A DNA stretch of 17,563 nt from Patescibacteria group bacterium. Lineage in GTDB: Bacteria; Patescibacteriota; UBA1384; XYA2-FULL-43-10; CAINNR01. The notes under the pieces are model-generated. The model was not told the origin of the DNA. It saw only the letters and a list, made by a program, of their open reading frames with translations, and searched no databases. The DNA lies in assembly GCA_028690755.1 (NCBI GenBank), contig JAQVAO010000002.1, positions 1-17,563 of the forward strand, written 5' to 3'. The position numbers and the translations under genes are program-made. Within the stretch, counting starts at the first letter, position 1; every line of letters begins with the position of its first letter. Shown here piece by piece: positions 1 to 6,058 of the stretch.

Positions 1-47
1 CGTTTTTTCATTACATATATTTTAGCACCTTAGCACACGAATATAAA

Positions 48-632
48 TTAGCGCTTATTGACCACCTTGTCGATCAGCCCATATTTTTTAGCCTCATCAG
101 CTGACATGTAAAAATCTCGATCTAAATCTTTTTCAATTCGACTTTCTGGTTGGCCAGTATTTTTTGCCATAATTTTAATCAAATTTTTCTTGGTTTTGAT
201 TATGTGCTCAGCAGTGATAGCAATATCAGAAGCCTGACCTTCAGTACCGCCAAGCGGTTGGTGAATCATCATATCAGAATTTGGTAAAGCAAATCTCTTG
301 CCTTTTGCGCCAGAAGAAAGCACCCAAGCGCCGCCTGAGGCGGCAAGGCCAACACAAAGTGTTGAAACATCAGGTTTTATATAGTGCATCGTATCAATTA
401 TCGCCAAAGTTGCCGTCACTGAACCACCCGGAGAGTTGATATACATTTCAATATCTTTATCCTTGTCCTCTGATTCGAGAAATAGGAGTTGGGCAACGAC
501 GGTATTGGCAACTGCATCATCAATTGGACCACCCAAAAAAATGATTCGATCTTTTAGTAATCTCGAATAAATGTCATAAGCTCGTTCACCAAAATCAGAT
601 TTTTCAATAACTGTTGGTACTAAATATGTCAT
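48..632 (-). CDS. clpP: ATP-dependent Clp protease proteolytic subunit ClpP
   Basis: Serine peptidase of family S14. It forms a tetradecameric barrel in the cytoplasm that degrades proteins fed by an AAA+ unfoldase such as ClpX. The 194-aa length is normal. Counting from the ATG, the catalytic triad is Ser99 (in GLAASGGAW), His124 (in MMIHQPLGG) and Asp173 (in RDFYMSA), with the same spacing as E. coli ClpP (97/122/171 by memory). The residue after the catalytic Ser is Gly instead of the usual Met, a mild variation. A TTG three bases upstream (635) is in frame, but the ATG at 632 is preferred because AAGGA lies six bases before it. The usual tig-clpP neighbourhood is split here by a transporter gene and a GC-rich island. 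No clpX is visible in the window; sequence 3' of the gene (1-47) shows nothing recognisable. Confidence 0.96.
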   Translation of the reverse strand: MTYLVPTVIEKSDFGERAYDIYSRLLKDRIIFLGGPIDDAVANTVVAQLLFLESEDKDKDIEMYINSPGGSVTATLAIIDTMHYIKPDVSTLCVGLAASGGAWVLSSGAKGKRFALPNSDMMIHQPLGGTEGQASDIAITAEHIIKTKKNLIKIMAKNTGQPESRIEKDLDRDFYMSADEAKKYGLIDKVVNKR

Positions 633-660
633 CAAAGTTCCTTAAATTTTTTAAATAGTT

Positions 661-830
661 GGGCGGCTCCGCCCGGAAAGGCGGAGCCGCCGATCGTCAC
701 GCTACGGTGAGCCTCACGGAGAAGAAGGCAACCCGGGGCACACATCGCTGGGAGCACCGAATCTCCCCTGCTAGATAGCAGACGCGATCTGGTTTTGGCG
801 CCTTACATACCAGCCCGTAACGCAAGCCTA
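661..830 (-). other. GC-rich island, possible structured non-coding RNA
   Basis: This stretch between the transporter gene and clpP is far more GC-rich than its surroundings and contains no convincing gene. It holds a perfect 12-bp stem (662-673 with 680-691, loop 674-679), a 5-bp stem GGGAG/CTCCC, and a CTGCT/AGCAG hairpin. It may also have a longer closing helix pairing GATCG near 692 with CGATC near 786. A promoter-like sequence on the minus strand ends just upstream (830-858), so a transcript of roughly 160 nt ending at the strong hairpin and running toward clpP is conceivable. There is no T-run after the hairpin on either strand. I checked for SRP, tmRNA and RNase P signature sequences and found none. 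Strand and RNA status are inference; it could equally be a dispersed GC-rich repeat. Confidence 0.35.
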
Positions 831-858
831 AAATAACATTTTTTGCAAATTTTGTAAA
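830..858 (-). promoter_or_regulatory. Candidate sigma-70-type promoter upstream of the GC-rich island
   Basis: On the minus strand, TTTACA (853-858) and TATTTT (830-835) are separated by 17 bases, with a TG one base before the -10 element (extended -10). It lies directly downstream of the transporter stop codon and would transcribe the GC-rich island and possibly clpP. Seen in sequence; activity is inferred. Confidence 0.4.
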
Positions 859-860
859 CC

Positions 861-2084
861 CTACTCAAAGAACAAAGAAGATCCATAAATTATCACAACT
901 ACCGAGACCAAAATCATTGTAAAAACCGGCGAAGTTAGATCAGCGATTCCACCGACAAAAAGAGCAGGTAGCGAGAGTGCTAAATTAATCAGCATCGAAG
1001 AAACGCCGAAAACTCGACCACGCATATCACTTTCGGTATTTATATGGAGTATAGTTTGCGAAGAGATATAAACGTTGGCAGCAGAGAAACCCATAATAAT
1101 CATGAGGGATATCGCAACCAGTATTAACACAGTCGAGAAACCAATATATGAATAAATCGACAAAACTAAAAGAGAGATGCCAGAAATTACAAAGCTACTG
1201 TTTATTGTCGCGCTCTTATTAATATTTTTATATTTATTTAGATAGTAGGCCGAGATCAACATCCCAAAACCAGCCGGTACAATGAGTAATGGGCCAGCTA
1301 GTTTTGCCGAAACTCCGAGAGAATCCTCGGCAAAACCGGGCATAACAACAATAAATGCACCAAGCATCGCCCAGCCAGCGGCTAATTTTATCATTGGCAA
1401 AACCACGCCTTTGGTTTTTGTAATATAGTTAATACCAATTTTAGTTGCTGCCCAAACATTTTTTATTCCAGTAGCAACTTTTAATATATCTATCTGAGAA
1501 ACGATTTTTTTATCAAAATTTGACATTGAAAAAACAGAGATTGCCGCCAGAGCAAAAAGAAAAGCAATCAACAAAAAAAGCACTTTCGAGCCAAGAATTA
1601 CTTGCAGCGGACCAGCAAGCCCGTAGCCAACAATCAGCGCCCCGTACATTGTTGTCATATATATTGAATTTGCTCCAACCAAGCGCTCTTTTGGAATAAT
1701 CAAAGGAATAGTCGAAAGCTCCGCCGGTGCAAAAAATTGGCCGATTGCTGACATAATAAAAATAATCTCCAAAATTGCCAAAGTATTATGAGCTGCTGGT
1801 ATCAGAAGCAGAACAACAAAAAATCTTAAAATCAGGGTATAAATTAAGACATTTTTGTAGCGAAATTTATCCGTTACAACGCCAGAAAAAGGTCCCAGAA
1901 TCACAGAGGGGATGGCAGAAGCAATCATTACAAGCGAGATGGTCGTTAAACTCTTTGTTAGGTCGTAAATATGCAAAATCAAAGCGAAAGTCAGCATATT
2001 CGCCGCAACTTGAGAGGAAATTTGCGACAACCATAATTTTGAGAAATCCTTATGCCTAAAAAACCAAAGGAACGTGCTCCCCAC
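861..2084 (-). CDS. Major facilitator superfamily transporter (MFS_3/EntS-like)
   Basis: A 407-aa integral membrane protein with about twelve hydrophobic segments, the usual MFS length. The loop between helices 2 and 3 carries the motif-A-like GPFSGVVTDKFRYK (about residues 64-77). The second half has the RGRVFGVSSM stretch (about 355-364) typical of the MFS_3 group, which includes enterobactin-exporter-like and uncharacterised efflux proteins. It is probably a proton-coupled exporter in the cytoplasmic membrane; the substrate cannot be read from the sequence. The start is a GTG at 2084, 11 bases after the tig stop codon, with only a weak G-rich Shine-Dalgarno sequence, so translation may be coupled to tig. 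No ABC or two-component genes nearby hint at its cargo. Its position between tig and clpP is unusual. Confidence 0.88.
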   Translation of the reverse strand: MGSTFLWFFRHKDFSKLWLSQISSQVAANMLTFALILHIYDLTKSLTTISLVMIASAIPSVILGPFSGVVTDKFRYKNVLIYTLILRFFVVLLLIPAAHNTLAILEIIFIMSAIGQFFAPAELSTIPLIIPKERLVGANSIYMTTMYGALIVGYGLAGPLQVILGSKVLFLLIAFLFALAAISVFSMSNFDKKIVSQIDILKVATGIKNVWAATKIGINYITKTKGVVLPMIKLAAGWAMLGAFIVVMPGFAEDSLGVSAKLAGPLLIVPAGFGMLISAYYLNKYKNINKSATINSSFVISGISLLVLSIYSYIGFSTVLILVAISLMIIMGFSAANVYISSQTILHINTESDMRGRVFGVSSMLINLALSLPALFVGGIADLTSPVFTMILVSVVVIIYGSSLFFE

Positions 2085-2095
2085 TCTAACCCCGC

Positions 2096-3295
2096 TTATT
2101 TAATTAATTTACTTTTCAAATGGTCGAGAGCAAGCCGGCCCGCTTGTGGATTTGTATGATCAATTTTTTGTTCTTCGATAATCTTGCCGAGCAAAAAACC
2201 GATGCGAACGTTTCTCTCAGCGGTTGGCCTGATCTCTTTACGAAAATCCTCTCTGGTCTTTTTTATGCTCTCCAAATATTTGTCAAAAGATAAACCCCGA
2301 GATTTTATTTGCTCCTCCATCCCGGCTGTTGTTCTGTCAATTTCTTGTTCAATTAAACTTTCAGGAACATCAACTTTGAGCAGGGGGAGCATTTTTTCAA
2401 TCAACTCATTTTCAATTTCAGAATTTATTTTTTGCTCTAGCTCAGTGTGAAGACTCTTCTTTATCGCCTCTTTTAGCTCGGCAATTTTATTGTGGCCGAA
2501 ACTCTCGGCAAATTTTTCATCAAGCTCCGGGAGATTCATTTCTTTAATATCAACCAGTTCAATTTCAAAGTCCGCTTTTTTGCCGGCAAAATCCTTGGCA
2601 CGATAATCAGTCGGAAAAGTAATGTCAAATTTCTTTTTTTCCCCTTTTTTCATACCAACAACCTGATCTTCAAAACCAGGTATTAGTGTTTCATCACCTA
2701 AAACCAATGGGTGATTTTTAGCTGTCATCGCATCTTTTTTCACACCTTTAATTGATCCTTCATAGGAGATCTCTACCCTGTCGCCCTTTTTTGCACTTCT
2801 TGTAATTTCAGAAAAAGTTGCCTTCTGTCGCCGTAGATGAGTTAAAACCTTTTCAATATCTGAATCTTCAACTTTTTTAATTTCTCTTTTCTTGATTTTG
2901 ATTTTTGAATAATCTTTGAGTTCAACTTTCGGCATCACTTCAAATTCTGCCTCATATTCTAGAGGATCTTTGATCTCTGATTCTTCCAGGCCCCAAGTTG
3001 GATAACTCGAAATTGCAATCTTGGGAGCACAAACCGGGACTAATTTTTCTTGTTTTATCGCCTCGACATAAGAATTCTGAATTGCAAAATCTACAGATTC
3101 CGACAAAAGCCTGCCTTGACCAACAGCCTCCTCAATTAACTTGCGCGGTGCTTTACCGGGCCGAAACCCAGCTATCTTAACCTCCGGAGATAATTTTTCA
3201 TATTGTTTTTTAAAATAATCAAGCAGCTCTTTGGTTTCTACTTTTACTTTGAGTTTATATTTTGATTTTTCTAGTTTAGTAGAGCTAATTTCCAT
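2096..3295 (-). CDS. tig: Trigger factor, ribosome-associated chaperone
   Basis: Chaperone that binds the ribosome exit site and shields nascent chains; its central domain is an FKBP-type peptidyl-prolyl isomerase. The 399-aa protein has all three parts. The N-terminal ribosome-binding domain (about 1-140) carries the signature GFRPGKAP at 43-50. The FKBP domain (about 170-252) contains GDRVEISYEG and LIPGFEDQVVGMKKGE. The helical C-terminal chaperone domain (about 253-399) is somewhat shorter than in E. coli (432 aa total). The ATG start at 3295 has GGAG five bases upstream. It is first in a minus-strand run with the MFS gene and then clpP, and a promoter-like sequence lies about 70-100 bases upstream. 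Confidence 0.96.
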   Translation of the reverse strand: MEISSTKLEKSKYKLKVKVETKELLDYFKKQYEKLSPEVKIAGFRPGKAPRKLIEEAVGQGRLLSESVDFAIQNSYVEAIKQEKLVPVCAPKIAISSYPTWGLEESEIKDPLEYEAEFEVMPKVELKDYSKIKIKKREIKKVEDSDIEKVLTHLRRQKATFSEITRSAKKGDRVEISYEGSIKGVKKDAMTAKNHPLVLGDETLIPGFEDQVVGMKKGEKKKFDITFPTDYRAKDFAGKKADFEIELVDIKEMNLPELDEKFAESFGHNKIAELKEAIKKSLHTELEQKINSEIENELIEKMLPLLKVDVPESLIEQEIDRTTAGMEEQIKSRGLSFDKYLESIKKTREDFRKEIRPTAERNVRIGFLLGKIIEEQKIDHTNPQAGRLALDHLKSKLIK

Positions 3296-3364
3296 TTCGT
3301 CTCCAAATTAATGACATGAAAGTAATTCTAACAAATTCAGAGAGAGAGATCAATTATGACGACC

Positions 3365-3393
3365 AAAATATTGATATTATTATTAATATTCAA
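3365..3393 (-). promoter_or_regulatory. Candidate promoter of tig
   Basis: On the minus strand, TTGAAT (3388-3393) and TATTTT (3365-3370) are separated by 17 bases and would give a leader of about 60 nt before the tig start. The region is very AT-rich, so chance matches are likely. It lies just downstream of the terminator of the next minus-strand gene, where a new promoter is needed. Confidence 0.4.
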
Positions 3394-3410
3394 AAACATC
3401 TTGGATTAAT

Positions 3411-3445
3411 TAAAAAAGAAAAACGCCCAGCAGGTGCGGGGCGTT
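3411..3445 (-). terminator. Rho-independent terminator of the 66-aa orphan gene
   Basis: On the minus strand a 7-bp stem AACGCCC/GGGCGTT (3439-3445 with 3422-3428) encloses a 10-base loop and is followed by a T-rich tract (3421 down to 3411). It lies about 20 bases past the stop codon of the small gene and before the tig promoter. Confidence 0.8.
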
Positions 3446-3467
3446 GTGTTTCGTGTCACTGGCGGCC

Positions 3468-3668
3468 CTAGCCACCAGCCTCGGCCAGCTCATTCATGAG
3501 CCGGCAGTATTCGCCATGATCCATGCGCTTCCTGGTAACCCACCACCAACGAAGCTTGAGCTGGAAGATCCTCTTGTCGACCCATGACCGAAGGTTCGCC
3601 ACTACTGCAGCAAAGCCCTTCGGGTCATCCTTCTCAACGAAAAACGGCCCGTCATATAGCGTGCACAT
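3468..3668 (-). CDS. Hypothetical 66-aa protein, GC-rich orphan gene
   Basis: I do not recognise this protein. The preferred start is the ATG at 3668, because AAGGGAG lies eight bases upstream; a TTG at 3686 is in frame but has no such signal. The product is small and soluble, with many aromatic and basic residues in the middle (LRWWWVTRKR) and an acidic amphipathic C-terminus. It has no signal peptide and no membrane segment. Base composition is clearly more GC-rich than the neighbouring core genes. The gene is a self-contained cassette: a TTGACA promoter upstream, a strong ribosome-binding site, and its own terminator 20 bases downstream. These signals make it more likely to be a real gene than a chance frame. 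It sits directly beside an IS481-type element, which fits acquired DNA. Confidence 0.6.
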   Translation of the reverse strand: MCTLYDGPFFVEKDDPKGFAAVVANLRSWVDKRIFQLKLRWWWVTRKRMDHGEYCRLMNELAEAGG

Positions 3669-3711
3669 ATGGGCGACTCCCTTCAAAGCAGTTCAGTTGA
3701 GTGCTGATTAA

Positions 3712-3740
3712 ATTATTACATTTTATTTAACTTATGTCAA
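3712..3740 (-). promoter_or_regulatory. Promoter of the 66-aa orphan gene
   Basis: On the minus strand, TTGACA (3735-3740) lies 17 bases from AATAAT (3712-3717), with a TG one base before the -10 (extended -10). It precedes the Shine-Dalgarno and ATG of the small gene by about 40 bases. The left inverted repeat of the insertion sequence begins only 13 bases upstream of the -35. Confidence 0.6.
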
Positions 3741-3753
3741 TAGAAAAAGGTAA

Positions 3754-3778
3754 TGTGCACAGACATATGGCGGTTTTC
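3754..3778 (+). repeat. Left terminal inverted repeat (IRL)
   Basis: Contains GACATATGGCGG. Compared with the reverse complement of the right end (GACATTTGGCGG) the two match at about 18 of 25 positions. The repeat lies 13 bases upstream of the transposase start codon. Confidence 0.65.
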
Positions 3779-3791
3779 TAGAGGAACTTCT

Positions 3792-4745
3792 ATGCTAAAT
3801 AGCATGAGTGTACAAATACCTAAAAATGTAAAAGAAGAGCGACTTCGATGGGTTAAACCAATTGCAGATGGTCAAGTTAAACTAAAAGATGTAGCCAAAG
3901 TATGCGAACACGGAAAAAGAACATTAGAACGCTGGCTCTCCAATTACAGAAAACACGGTGAGTCTGGCTTAGAACCTAAATCAACCAGACCAAAAACCTC
4001 ACCAAAAGAAACTCCAATTCGTATTAAGAATAGAGTTATTGAGATTAGGAATGATACTAAAGAATGTGCAATGAAATTGAAATGGAAACTCGAAGACGAA
4101 AACATCTATCTGAACGAAAGAACAATCGGCAAGTTCATTAAGACCGAAGGATTAACTAGAAAATACAGGGTTAGAAAAGTTAATTACAAATACATTAGAG
4201 CAGAATTAAAACAAGGAGAACTCGTAGAGATTGATGTCAAATATATCCCAGATCCAATTGATGGAAAGCGGTATTATCAGTTCACTGCAGTTGATGTAGC
4301 CTCTAGATGGAGACTAATCATCCCATATGATAATCAATCAAACTACAATGCGATTAATTTCCTTCATGAAGTAATTAAAGTATTCCCACACAAAATCACT
4401 GCAATCAAGACTGATAATGCTGCCATATTCACAAACAGATATACCGGTTACCAAAAAAGTATAGATCCGCTTAACCCAAAACTTCATCCGCTTGATATTG
4501 AATGTCAAAGATTAAACATTATTCATTATCTGATTGATCCGGGAAAACCACAGCAGAATGGTACAGTTGAAAGAAGCCATAGAACTGATCAAGAGTACTT
4601 CTATGACAATACAATCTGTCAAACTTTTGAGGAACTAAAATACAAGATGAAACTTTGGAATATGTATTACAATGATTTACCTCATTGCTCACTTAAAGGA
4701 AAAACACCGAATCAAATGTTACAATTAACAAGAACAATTACTTAA
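3792..4745 (+). CDS. IS481-family DDE transposase
   Basis: A 317-aa transposase that cuts and joins the element's ends. An N-terminal helix-turn-helix (about 28-55, LKDVAKVCEHGKRTLERWL) binds DNA. The integrase core (about 140-270) carries the DDE triad: Asp148 in VEIDVKYI, Asp208 in IKTDNAAIF and Glu260 in NGTVERSHRT. The NGTVERSHRTDQEYFYD block and the downstream HCSLKGKTPNQML are typical of IS481-like transposases. Start: the ATG at 3792 has GAGGA seven bases upstream. An in-frame ATG at 3753 would begin before the inverted repeat and is disfavoured. The frame is intact to the stop. No accessory gene accompanies it. Confidence 0.93.
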   Translation: MLNSMSVQIPKNVKEERLRWVKPIADGQVKLKDVAKVCEHGKRTLERWLSNYRKHGESGLEPKSTRPKTSPKETPIRIKNRVIEIRNDTKECAMKLKWKLEDENIYLNERTIGKFIKTEGLTRKYRVRKVNYKYIRAELKQGELVEIDVKYIPDPIDGKRYYQFTAVDVASRWRLIIPYDNQSNYNAINFLHEVIKVFPHKITAIKTDNAAIFTNRYTGYQKSIDPLNPKLHPLDIECQRLNIIHYLIDPGKPQQNGTVERSHRTDQEYFYDNTICQTFEELKYKMKLWNMYYNDLPHCSLKGKTPNQMLQLTRTIT

Positions 4746-4748
4746 TTT

Positions 4749-4773
4749 GAACTCCGCCAAATGTCCGTACCTA
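4749..4773 (-). repeat. Right terminal inverted repeat (IRR)
   Basis: Begins four bases after the transposase stop codon. Read on the minus strand it contains GACATTTGGCGG, the counterpart of GACATATGGCGG at the left end. Confidence 0.65.
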
Positions 4774-4779
4774 AAACAT

Positions 4780-4805
4780 AAATGCCTGCGAAACAGGCAT
4801 TTTTC
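4780..4805. terminator. Bidirectional hairpin terminator between IS and nucleotidyltransferase
   Basis: A 9-bp stem AAATGCCTG/CAGGCATTT (4780-4788 with 4794-4802) has a five-base loop. It is followed by a T-run on the plus strand and by ATGTTTT on the minus strand. It lies between the convergent 3' ends of the transposase and the nucleotidyltransferase and could serve both. Confidence 0.75.
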
Positions 4806-4829
4806 TCAAAAATTAAACTTTTTAAAACT

Positions 4830-5678
4830 TTATTTGCTTTTCCACTCTTTTATCGCTTTTTCATATGCTTCATGAGTTCCAGTATCAAACCACTGGCCCT
4901 GGAATGGGTAGCCGAAAAGTTTACCTTCGAGAGCTAATTTGGGATAAATGTCATATTCTACCATCGCCTTGCCTTTTTTCGGTATGTATTGGTCGATCAC
5001 CTCCGGTTCCATTATCGCCATACCAGAATTTATCAAATTACTTGGAGCTTTTCCTTTTTCCGGTTTTTCTACAAAACCGATGATTTTGTTACCTTTGAGC
5101 ATTGCCACCCCGTAGCGTGATGGGTCAGAAACGGTCGTTAGAGCAACTGTCGCTAACCCACCGTGCTCTTTGTGAAAATTCATGAAATCACTTAAATCAA
5201 GATGGGATAAAATGTCACCCCAAACAATAAAAAAAGGTTCTTTTAAATACTTTTTAGCCAATCGAAGTGGTCCAGCAGTGCCAAGTGGTTTTTTCTCTTC
5301 AACATACTTTATAGAAAGGCCAAAATTATGACCGTCTCCAAAATAATTTTTAATTTTTTCTCCCTTATAACCGATCGCCATGACAATATCATTTACGCCA
5401 TGTGATTTTAACTGCTCCAAAACATGCAAAACCATCGGCTTATCATGAATCGGGAGCATCGCCTTAGGAAGCTCTAACGTGAATGGTCGCAATCGAGTAC
5501 CTTCTCCTCCGACAAGAAGAATGGCTTTTTTAATTTTTCCTATTCCCAGACCAGCCTCAATCAGATATTCTGCAGCATGAGATCGATTTCTAATTTTTTT
5601 ACCATCGACAACTTCATCGATTTTTTTGAAGAGCTCTTTTTTAATCGTAACAGTTAATTTTTCTCTTTCTTGAGCCAT
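4830..5678 (-). CDS. RHH-domain/NDP-sugar nucleotidyltransferase fusion
   Basis: A 282-aa protein with two domains. Residues about 6-45 (KLTVTIKKELFKKIDEVV, then NRSHAAEYLIEAGL) look like a ribbon-helix-helix DNA-binding unit of the CopG/Arc type: a basic beta strand followed by two helices. Residues about 50-282 are a sugar-phosphate nucleotidyltransferase (NTP_transferase family). It has GGEGTRLRP (57-65), the following PK (71-72), GTAG (133-136), WGD with metal-binding Asp155, VEKP (203-206) and FDTGT with Asp265. Family members make NDP-sugars such as dTDP-glucose or GDP-mannose from a sugar 1-phosphate; the sugar cannot be told. The ATG has AGGAG four bases upstream. It diverges from a small GC-rich gene across a palindrome-containing promoter region. 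It could be an enzyme that represses its own gene, or the RHH may only mediate dimerisation. Confidence 0.85.
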   Translation of the reverse strand: MAQEREKLTVTIKKELFKKIDEVVDGKKIRNRSHAAEYLIEAGLGIGKIKKAILLVGGEGTRLRPFTLELPKAMLPIHDKPMVLHVLEQLKSHGVNDIVMAIGYKGEKIKNYFGDGHNFGLSIKYVEEKKPLGTAGPLRLAKKYLKEPFFIVWGDILSHLDLSDFMNFHKEHGGLATVALTTVSDPSRYGVAMLKGNKIIGFVEKPEKGKAPSNLINSGMAIMEPEVIDQYIPKKGKAMVEYDIYPKLALEGKLFGYPFQGQWFDTGTHEAYEKAIKEWKSK

Positions 5679-5716
5679 AAAACTCCTAATTTTTATAATT
5701 CAGGGCTAACAAAAAT

Positions 5717-5746
5717 ATTAAATCAAATTTATTCACATGCTGTCAA
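5717..5746 (-). promoter_or_regulatory. Candidate promoter of the RHH-nucleotidyltransferase gene
   Basis: On the minus strand, TTGACA (5741-5746) is 18 bases from TTTAAT (5717-5722). The -35 hexamer is one arm of the 14-bp palindrome shared with the divergent promoter. The leader would be about 30 nt. Confidence 0.55.
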
Positions 5747-5754
5747 TATTGACA
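5741..5754. promoter_or_regulatory. Perfect 14-bp palindrome, candidate operator
   Basis: TGTCAATATTGACA reads the same on both strands. It contains a consensus TTGACA -35 box on each strand, one for each divergent gene. A dimeric regulator bound here would cover both promoters. The RHH domain encoded by the adjacent gene is an obvious candidate, but this is inference. Confidence 0.55.
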
Positions 5755-5777
5755 TACAATTTTATACGATATACAAT
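5749..5777 (+). promoter_or_regulatory. Consensus promoter of the 80-aa orphan gene
   Basis: TTGACA (5749-5754), a 17-base spacer and TACAAT (5772-5777) form a near-consensus sigma-70 promoter. Transcription would begin near 5784, about 30 bases before the preferred ATG. Confidence 0.75.
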
Positions 5778-5787
5778 ATTATACGAT
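5754..5787. repeat. 17-bp tandem direct repeat over the promoter
   Basis: ATACAATTTTATACGAT (5754-5770) is followed immediately by ATACAATATTATACGAT (5771-5787), with one mismatch in 17. The copies span the spacer and -10 region of the plus-strand promoter. Direct repeats of this kind can be binding sites for RHH-type regulators, or simply a slippage duplication that also duplicates a -10-like hexamer. Confidence 0.7.
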
Positions 5788-5815
5788 AGTGATTATGATG
5801 GAGGTGGATACCACC

Positions 5816-6058
5816 ATGAAGTTTCGGGCGTCAGAAGAGTACATCTGCCAAGAGCTGGCGACAGCCGGCAACGAGCAGACGGTGGTGTTCACTGAGAGCG
5901 GACGGCGGATTCCTTGCTACATCGCCAGCTACAACGGCGATCATAGCGTTGTCATCACCGACGGTGCCGACAACTTCGAGGAGCTGTCCGTCAACGACAT
6001 CACCAACATACACATTAGCCGCGACCCCAGGGTCTTCGGCTACCGGTCCCGGCCGTGA
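5816..6058 (+). CDS. Hypothetical 80-aa protein, GC-rich orphan gene
   Basis: I do not recognise a family. The start is taken as the ATG at 5816, because GGAGG lies upstream at 5800-5804; in-frame GTG (5789) and ATGs (5795, 5798) come before that site. The 80-aa product is soluble and acidic. After an N-terminal helix-like stretch (1-17), residues about 20-70 alternate in short beta-type segments (QTVVF, RIPCYIASYN, SVVITDG, ITNIHIS), which could be a small SH3/Sm-like barrel; this is a guess from pattern only. The composition is far more GC-rich than the flanking genes. It has its own promoter, a strong ribosome-binding site and a terminator whose stem contains the stop codon. It is an autonomous cassette, like the 66-aa gene at 3468-3668. 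Confidence 0.65.
   Translation: MKFRASEEYICQELATAGNEQTVVFTESGRRIPCYIASYNGDHSVVITDGADNFEELSVNDITNIHISRDPRVFGYRSRP

Larger units (their letters stand above)
3754..4773 (+). mobile_element. IS481-type insertion sequence
   Basis: A compact element of about 1.02 kb with one transposase gene and imperfect terminal inverted repeats of about 25 bp (3754-3778 and 4749-4773, about 18 of 25 matching). The best-conserved inner part is GACATNTGGCGG. The outer ends are less certain; I could not identify a convincing target-site duplication, so the boundaries may be off by several bases. The transposase frame is intact, so the element may be active. Confidence 0.75.

Noticed and set aside
632-745. 37-codon minus-strand frame ending in TGATG overlap with clpP
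   Set aside because: It has an ATG at 745 and would be coupled to clpP, but there is no Shine-Dalgarno sequence, it runs through the 12-bp hairpin, and its residues look like translated GC-rich repeat. Chance is more likely.
661-830. Signal recognition particle RNA, tmRNA or RNase P RNA in the GC-rich island
   Set aside because: The SRP tetraloop/internal-loop pattern, tmRNA tRNA-like ends and tag frame, and RNase P conserved boxes were looked for on both strands and are absent. A loosely similar GGTGAGCC...GGAG stretch on the plus strand lacks the invariant loop sequence.
1775-2059. 94-aa plus-strand frame inside the MFS transporter gene
   Set aside because: It is antisense to a well-supported membrane protein, with no start signals and no recognisable motif. 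Other antisense frames inside tig, gap, pgk and hydA were dismissed for the same reason.
3523-3711. 62-aa plus-strand frame opposite the 66-aa gene
   Set aside because: The promoter, ribosome-binding site and terminator all belong to the minus-strand frame; this is its shadow.
3753-3791. Upstream start of the transposase at ATG 3753
   Set aside because: This start lies at the very edge of the inverted repeat and has no ribosome-binding site. The ATG at 3792 has GAGGA at proper distance and begins just before the HTH domain.
5741-5787. CRISPR-like repeat array
   Set aside because: Only two adjacent 17-bp copies with no spacers; this is a promoter-overlapping tandem duplication.
5831-6013. 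60-aa minus-strand frame opposite the 80-aa gene
   Set aside because: It has no promoter, ribosome-binding site or terminator in its orientation, whereas the plus-strand frame has all three.
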